30,885 nt of DNA from Terriglobia bacterium (GTDB lineage Bacteria; Acidobacteriota; Terriglobia; UBA7540), in contig JASHSC010000697.1 in the NCBI GenBank assembly GCA_030036915.1, positions 1-30,885 of the forward strand, in the 5' to 3' direction. This document shows, piece after piece, positions 26,068-30,885 of this stretch. The notes below the pieces were generated by a model that did no database searches, had not been told where the DNA came from, and was given only the letters and a program-made list of their open reading frames with translations. The translations under genes and the position numbers were made by a program. How positions within the stretch are numbered: position 1 is the first letter of the stretch; every line of letters starts with the position of its first letter.

Positions 26068-26095
26068 ATTTTACCTGAAGGCACGTCGCTGTCAA
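26068..26095 (-). promoter_or_regulatory. Sigma70-type promoter of the double-MBL gene
   Basis: On the minus strand TTGACA (26095-26090) and TAAAAT (26073-26068) are separated by 16 bases. The start codon at 25997 is about 65 bases downstream of the expected transcription start. Spacing and boxes match those upstream of the GntR gene, but the palindrome is absent. Confidence 0.6.
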
Positions 26096-26192
26096 TGTCC
26101 TGAAACCAACCCGACCGGATTCGCAATCTTTGCCCGGAGAATAGTCGGCGGCATGATTTGGGGCATGGGAAACCGATGATTGGCCACCTGCT

Positions 26193-26540
26193 TCAAGTTC
26201 CTACTCCCTCCCGCTTCAGTTTGCGGACGTCCGAGCTCTCGATGGCAGGCTCTCGATCGCACTCGATTGCAAGAACCGTGATGGGACTGTCCGGCGCCTC
26301 GCGGGGCAGGCCGGTGAACCTGACGTACCAGTCCGTCTGCTCGAAGGCAACAGGCTTGCCAGAAGCGAACAGTCGCGCTGATTGGACCTTGGCGCGCAGC
26401 CCGCCAATAGCGGCCACGCAGGGCGGATTGAAGAATTCAAGCCAGTTGGATGCCGGCGTTTCTCCCGGCCAGGCGAAGATATGCATAAACAGTGTAGTAC
26501 CTCGACGGGTAAAAGTGGCATAGACATGAGCCGGCCCATA
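26193..26540 (-). pseudogene. C-terminal remnant of a GH29 alpha-L-fucosidase
   Basis: The minus strand reads GPAHVYATFTRRGTTLFMHI, then FAWPGETP and a segment with LPREAPDSPITVLAIECD, ending at a stop at 26193. This is the beta-sandwich end of GH29 fucosidases, where a YAFTRKG-like strand leads to LHVFDWP and later LP--APDP--TVI-LE. The catalytic TIM barrel is missing, and upstream sequence switches to an opposite-strand IS630 fragment near 26540. It is therefore a truncated, dead gene, probably destroyed by the insertion. Confidence 0.6.
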
Positions 26541-26782
26541 GATTTGACCAGTTTGTGGCCGATCAAGGCGGACGATTGCAGGTGGAACGCCTGCCCGCTT
26601 ACGCTCCGGAACTCAACCCGGTGGAATACCTGTGGGGATACTGGAAACAACATGAACTTCCCAACTTCTGCCCCAAGACCTTTGGCGAACTCAGCCATGG
26701 AGCCCGGCAAGCCTTGCGCCGCATTCGGCGTCGACCTACGCCGGTCACGGCCTTTTGGAAGCAAGCGAAGCTCTTTGAATAG
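26534..26782 (+). pseudogene. C-terminal fragment of an IS630-family transposase
   Basis: The frame reads RFDQFVADQGGRLQVERLP followed by AYAPELNPVEYLWGYWKQHE and FGELSHGARQALRRIRRRP, ending at 26782. The LPAYAPELNPVEYLW motif holds the last Glu of the IS630/DDE_3 triad. The upstream two thirds are missing. TATA-rich sequence follows (26786-26796), consistent with the TA target preference of this family. The fragment abuts the fucosidase remnant. Confidence 0.75.
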
Positions 26783-26821
26783 TGTCACTATATTATATCA
26801 ACATGAGTAGGTGAAAGCCAC

Positions 26822-27425
26822 GTGGAGGGAGGACCTTGGCTGCACGAGCAGCAGGAGCGATGCGCTGGCGTGTTTGTCCGCCTTATCAACGCCTGCCAGA
26901 AGGAACCCATTGAGTACTACAACAAGGGAATCGGCGCGAACACGATATCTTCTCGCAGCCCTGGGTACGCGGAGTCAAAGAAACCGGGCGCTCTCGAAAG
27001 CTACCACGACGACGTTATCGATCTCCAACCGGATCTGTACATCCTGGCTTATGGCTTAAACAAGATGGGGGCAGCCATGCCGCTGAGCGATTTTCGGGCG
27101 GATATGGCGACCATAATTGGCGACGTACAAAAAGCCTGCTCTCCGGCCACGGTGCTCACCATCGTCTACTACATGACCGGTTGGAGGAGTTTCCGTCCCT
27201 ATGATATAAGGTAGCGTGGATTTCACCCGCTGTTACAATGACTGCATTCGCGGGCTGGCGGCCGAGTTCGATTGCATCCTGGCAGATACTTGGGCGTCGG
27301 AAGGTATAACTGACCGATGAATAACGCGGCGTAGATGCAATAAGGTCGGGCGGATCGTAATCGCCAATCGGATTTTCGAAGCCCTCGCACAACATGCCAG
27401 CGGGCCTCACGGGGTGGGTGTTTGA
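26822..27425 (+). pseudogene. Frameshifted SGNH/GDSL hydrolase remnant
   Basis: Three pieces in different phases form one protein. Piece one (26822-27214) reads YYNKGIGANTISSRSPGYAE and LQPDLYILAYGLNKMG, corresponding to SGNH blocks II and III. After an extra A near 27208, piece two (to 27320) reads GSVDFTRCYNDCIRGLAAEF and DCILADTWASEG. Piece three (about 27337-27425) reads NKVGRIVIANRIFEALAQHA, the usual C-terminus after the catalytic HPN block. The N-terminal GDS serine block is absent. SGNH enzymes often deacetylate or de-esterify polysaccharides. At least two frameshifts or deletions make it non-functional. Bases 27426-27587 contain no recognised gene. Confidence 0.62.
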
Positions 27426-27587
27426 GCAAGATCACAGCACCCAACACGCATGCCCAATACGCATTTAAGAAACGGAATGAGGACGGAGATCCCTTTCGGA
27501 AGACGTGGTGAAACCAGCAGCCTTCGCTTGACCGCCGCTACATGAAGGAAGCCTAAGATGAAGCCATGACAGCTCCAGGAGCGTCCG

Positions 27588-29939
27588 ATGCGAACGTCCT
27601 TTAAGATGTCTCTATCCACATGCCTACTGATTTTCATGTTGTTGACGGGCTATGGTGTGCCAGGCACGAGGCAGCTAAGTGGGAAGAACGCCGTTAGTAG
27701 TGGCTTCGCCCAATACGTGAATCCCTTTGTCGGAACCGCGGGGCCAGACCCGGGAAATACCTATCCCGGCGCGGCGTTGCCTTTTGGGATGATCCAATGG
27801 AGTCCAGATTCGCGAACGGGATTTGTTCGACATGGTGGAGGCTACCTGTACCACGACGATGCGATCCGCGGATTTAGCCTCACTCATTTGAGCGGCACCG
27901 GCTGCCCCATCATGGGCGATATTCCTATCATGCCCTTTGCAGGGAGTATTGCTACTTCACCGGCTGCAGACTCCAGCACCTATATCGCGAGCTTTGCCCA
28001 TGCGAACGAGGAAGCCTCGCCGGGGTATTACTCTGTTGCCTTCGATAACGGAATCAAAGTGCAACTGACCGTGACCACGCGCGCCGGCATCGGCAGCATT
28101 GCGTTCCCGCCTTCTGAACATTCGAATGTTCTTTTCAATGTGGGCAAGAACGCCACCGGTGTAACCGGTGCCACGGTTGAAATTACAGGCGATCGGGAGA
28201 TCTCCGGAAGCGTTTCAACGGGCCACTTTTGCAGCCTCAAAGACAATAAATACACGGTGTATTTCGCTGCCGAGTTCAATCGCCCCTTCATCAGTTTCGG
28301 AACCTGGTCGGGCGCCTCTGTGGACAAGGGACAGCGTTCCGTGGCCGGTGGCCAAACGGGAGGTTTCGTCGAGTTCGATACTACAAACGACCGGCGCGTC
28401 GAGATGAAAATTGGACTCTCGTATGTCAGCGCTGACAAGGCCCGGAAGAATCTCGGGAGAGAAATTCCAGGTTGGAATTTTGAAACGGTGCGTCAGGCGG
28501 CTCGTGACAGGTGGAATCACGATCTGGGGCGCATCGTTGTGACGGGTGGTACTGACGATGAGCGGCGAGTGTTTTACACTGCCCTTTATCATGCCCTCTT
28601 GCACCCAAACGTCTTCAATGACGTCGACGGCCAATACATCGGTTTTGACGACCGGTTGCACACGGCCAATGGCTTTAATGTCTACGCGAACTACTCCGGC
28701 TGGGACATCTATCGCTGTGAAGTGCAACTGTTGGCCATGCTGTTCCCCAAAGAAACCAGCGACATGATGACTTCGTTGGTGCTGGATGAACAACAGGGTG
28801 GAGGTCTACCCCTTTGGCCCGTTGCCAATCATGAGGCCTGCCAGATGGTCGGTAGTCCCTCTCCACCGATGATCGCGGATGCCTATTTCTTCGGGGCCAG
28901 GGACTTTGACGCCAAGGCTGCGCTGACGGCCATGATAAAAGACGCCACCGATCCTAATGCCACATCGAATTCTTGTCCGGAATGGGACGACCTCAATGAC
29001 TACCTGAAATATGGGTTTCTGGGCCCGGACACCATCACGAACCGCTGGCATAGAAATAGCCCAAGCGGTCCATCGCAGACGCTGGAGTTTACGACCACCG
29101 ACTTCTCAATCGCCCGGTTGGCGCAAGCGTTTGGTGACACCACCACCTACCAGACATTCATGAAGAGAGCGCAGTTTTGGCGAAACGTATTTGATACGCA
29201 AACTGGCTACGTCGAACCTCGCAGGAAGGACGGCTCGTTTATCCAGGTGGAACCTGGGGCCCGCAGATATTACGTGGATGGACATCAAGCACAATATGTG
29301 GAAGGCAATGCCGCGCAATATAGTTGGATGGTTCCCTACAACATGCGGGCGTTAATGGACCTGATGGGGGGAAACGCGAAAGTGGTGGAGAGACTCAATA
29401 AGTTTTTCACGGAACTGAATGCGGGCGATAATAGACCCTATTTTTGGATCGGGAATGAGCCCGTCTTCGCAGTCCCTTGGGCCTATGATTATGCCGGAGC
29501 CCCATGGGAGGCTCAATCCGTGACGCGTCGCGTTGAAGTGGAATTGTTCACTCCCGGCCCGGACGGCGAACCAGGAAATGACGATCTGGGCGCTACATCT
29601 GCCTGGTATGTCTTCGCCGCAATGGGCGCCTACCCCGCCATTCCGGCTGTGGGAGGACTGGCGCTGAACAGCCCTCTCTTCCCGAGTGCAACCATTCATC
29701 TTGGCAACGGAAAAGTAATAAAGATCGAAGGCGAAAATGCTTCAGCATCGAGCCCCTACGTGCAGAGCCTGCGCGTGAATGGCAAACCTTCTGAAACCAC
29801 CTGGATTCCCTACGATACTCTGCGCCAAGGCCTGAGCTTGCAATTCCATCTCGGGAACACCCCCAACAAACAATGGGGGATAAAACCCGAGGATTCGCCT
29901 CCATCTTTCGCAGAAGGCATGGAGGCATCAGGACAGTGA
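27588..29939 (+). CDS. GH92 alpha-mannosidase, exported
   Basis: 783 residues, ATG at 27588 with AGGAG about seven bases upstream; a second Met at 27606 is also possible. A Sec signal covers about residues 1-25 (SLSTCLLIFMLLTGYG). The GH92 hallmark regions are present in order: YVNPFVGTAGPDPGNTYPGA, LPFGMIQWSPD, GFSLTHLSGTGCPIMGD near the N-terminus; QGGGLPLW and CPEWDDLN in the middle; VEGNAAQYSW with E572, the expected catalytic acid; and GNDDLGATSAW with D665/D666, the expected catalytic base region. GH92 enzymes are calcium-dependent inverting exo-alpha-mannosidases acting on N-glycan or fungal mannan mannose. Length matches the family. It stands alone between a gene graveyard and another remnant region. 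Confidence 0.95.
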   Translation: MRTSFKMSLSTCLLIFMLLTGYGVPGTRQLSGKNAVSSGFAQYVNPFVGTAGPDPGNTYPGAALPFGMIQWSPDSRTGFVRHGGGYLYHDDAIRGFSLTHLSGTGCPIMGDIPIMPFAGSIATSPAADSSTYIASFAHANEEASPGYYSVAFDNGIKVQLTVTTRAGIGSIAFPPSEHSNVLFNVGKNATGVTGATVEITGDREISGSVSTGHFCSLKDNKYTVYFAAEFNRPFISFGTWSGASVDKGQRSVAGGQTGGFVEFDTTNDRRVEMKIGLSYVSADKARKNLGREIPGWNFETVRQAARDRWNHDLGRIVVTGGTDDERRVFYTALYHALLHPNVFNDVDGQYIGFDDRLHTANGFNVYANYSGWDIYRCEVQLLAMLFPKETSDMMTSLVLDEQQGGGLPLWPVANHEACQMVGSPSPPMIADAYFFGARDFDAKAALTAMIKDATDPNATSNSCPEWDDLNDYLKYGFLGPDTITNRWHRNSPSGPSQTLEFTTTDFSIARLAQAFGDTTTYQTFMKRAQFWRNVFDTQTGYVEPRRKDGSFIQVEPGARRYYVDGHQAQYVEGNAAQYSWMVPYNMRALMDLMGGNAKVVERLNKFFTELNAGDNRPYFWIGNEPVFAVPWAYDYAGAPWEAQSVTRRVEVELFTPGPDGEPGNDDLGATSAWYVFAAMGAYPAIPAVGGLALNSPLFPSATIHLGNGKVIKIEGENASASSPYVQSLRVNGKPSETTWIPYDTLRQGLSLQFHLGNTPNKQWGIKPEDSPPSFAEGMEASGQ

Positions 29940-30411
29940 AAGGCCGTGGGTGCTGCAACCAAATGTTGTTGATCAAAAACCGGTTTTAAGTAAGCAAGTC
30001 AATGCGGCGGTCCGGCCTTTCCGAGATAGCCCGTAATGAACACACGGCCTGACTCCTCGGGAATCGTTACCCAGAGATTGACCGGCCAGGTCATGTACAT
30101 TCCCTGCCCGTGCAGGCCTTGCATGAGGGAACCGAGTGAGTAGCACCGCCAATGGGCGAGTCGGTCTAAACATCCCAGGCATGGTCCCCGTAAAATCCAA
30201 GAATTCAAACGAAGGGCAGTTCGTTTGCCCAGGAATGCGATCTTTGCGCGAATTGATGGGTGGGTAGTTCTTGTTTAAGGTCCTCCAAAGCCATGTCCGA
30301 TGGCATGCATCTGCTCGCTGCAATCAGTCCAGGGAACGCCCCTGCACAGCGCTACGATAACGATCGACACACTCGCCGGCGACCGTCGTCTCGCCCTGCG
30401 ATCGTCCACCC
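29940..30411 (-). pseudogene. Unrecognised degraded coding sequence
   Basis: This 472-base stretch has no complete gene. On the minus strand a frame ending at 29999 reads RCYSLGSLMQGLHGQGMYM then PVNLWVTIPEESGRVFITG before a stop, which looks like real protein sequence. A different frame upstream (about 30294-30170) reads ALEDLKQELPTHQFAQRSHS, suggesting frameshifts. The family was not recognised. Most likely it is the remains of an enzyme gene interrupted by the transposase fragment next to it. Confidence 0.3.
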
Positions 30412-30720
30412 TCAGGCTGCTTGGCGGTGGTAGTAACTCAGCATTCCGCCCAGCCGCTGACGGCGCCGGATCGCTCCCTTCGTGCTCACGTAAGACTCTT
30501 TCTCCACGATCAACCGGTTGTCCAAGCCTTGGTGGTTCCGCTCGTGATGATAGCGCTCTACAAATTCATGAAGGGCTCTCCGCAAAGAGGCTTCTCCGAC
30601 CAAGATCATCCGCTCCAAGCAGGATTCCTTAATGGTCCGGACGAACCGTTCGGAGTGGGCATTCAAGTTCGGGGCGCGCGGTGGCAGCTTCACGGATTTC
30701 ACCCCGCTGGTTTCCAAGGT
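30412..30720 (-). pseudogene. C-terminal fragment of an rve-type (integrase-core) transposase
   Basis: The minus strand reads GVKSVKLPPRAPNLNAHSER, FVRTIKESCLERMI and YHHERNHQGLDNRLI, and ends with RRRQRLGGMLSYYHRQAA. This is the end of a DDE integrase-core transposase, with the final catalytic Glu in the HSERFVRTIKE region. The same frame is open to about 30870, but the sequence before TSGVKS is not transposase-like, so the element is cut at about 30720. The two upstream Asp residues are missing, so it is inactive. Confidence 0.65.
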
Positions 30721-30885
30721 GACGGGGTTCCCGCCAATGCTGAATCGCCTCTCTTCTGGCGCGAAGCTCGACTTAACTGTAATATCGCGATATCGCATGA
30801 TATCAAATAGCGCTGATGTCGAGCCTCTCTTTTCAACTGAAATCAAGTCAATTTCTCTCATTCCCGCGATTCAAGTGGTGCGGAA

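Noticed and set aside
26216..26788. 190-codon minus-strand open frame
   Set aside because: Out of frame with the fucosidase remnant and antisense to the IS630 fragment. The peptide matches neither and has no domain.

Overview
The window looks like a piece of an uncultured Acidobacteriota genome or a close relative. The main evidence is a very long Oar-type TonB-dependent receptor with an N-terminal carboxypeptidase-regulatory-like domain, which that phylum carries in large numbers. It is supported by Tat- and Sec-exported carbohydrate-active proteins, good Shine-Dalgarno sites (GGAGG/AAGGAG) and a moderately high GC content. The assignment is inferred from gene content; there is no rRNA or marker gene here. 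No tRNA, rRNA or CRISPR array was seen.

Layout. (1) 1-5691, plus strand: three tandem paralogues (the first cut by the window edge) of a large TIM-barrel glycoside-hydrolase-like protein with a GH42-type trimerisation/GATase-like domain. (2) 5747-6964: M20 metallopeptidase. (3) 7147-7571: decayed PHP-type gene. (4) 7572-8378, minus: ComA-like phosphosulfolactate synthase homologue, divergent from (5) 8607-14955, plus: DadA-like FAD oxidase, secreted transglutaminase-like protein, NagB-family deaminase with altered active-site residues, a Gfo/Idh/MocA tail remnant, and a monomeric sarcosine oxidase (MSOX) family flavoprotein. (6) 15086-16629: transposon debris, an IS3-family element with two nonsense mutations joined to the tail of an IS256-family transposase. 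(7) 16840-19158: secreted GH42/GH14-like glycosidase, convergent with (8) 25997-19271, minus: Tat-exported double metallo-beta-lactamase protein, then a GntR/FadR regulator and the TonB-dependent receptor, the last two as an operon behind a strong promoter with a perfect palindrome. (9) 26193-27425: gene graveyard (alpha-L-fucosidase tail, IS630 transposase tail, frameshifted SGNH hydrolase). (10) 27588-29939: intact GH92 alpha-mannosidase. (11) 29940-30885: remnants, including a DDE transposase tail on the minus strand.

Functional reading (inference). Many products are exported glycan- or peptide-processing proteins: GH42-like proteins, GH92, a lost GH29, a transglutaminase-like protein and a TonB receptor. 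The cytoplasmic products handle amino sugars (NagB), peptides (M20) and D- or N-substituted amino acids (DadA-like, MSOX-like). Together they suggest scavenging of a glycoprotein- or glycopeptide-like polymer, probably under GntR control, in a region heavily remodelled by duplication, insertion sequences and gene decay. No single described system covers the whole set, and linked function is not proven by the sequence.
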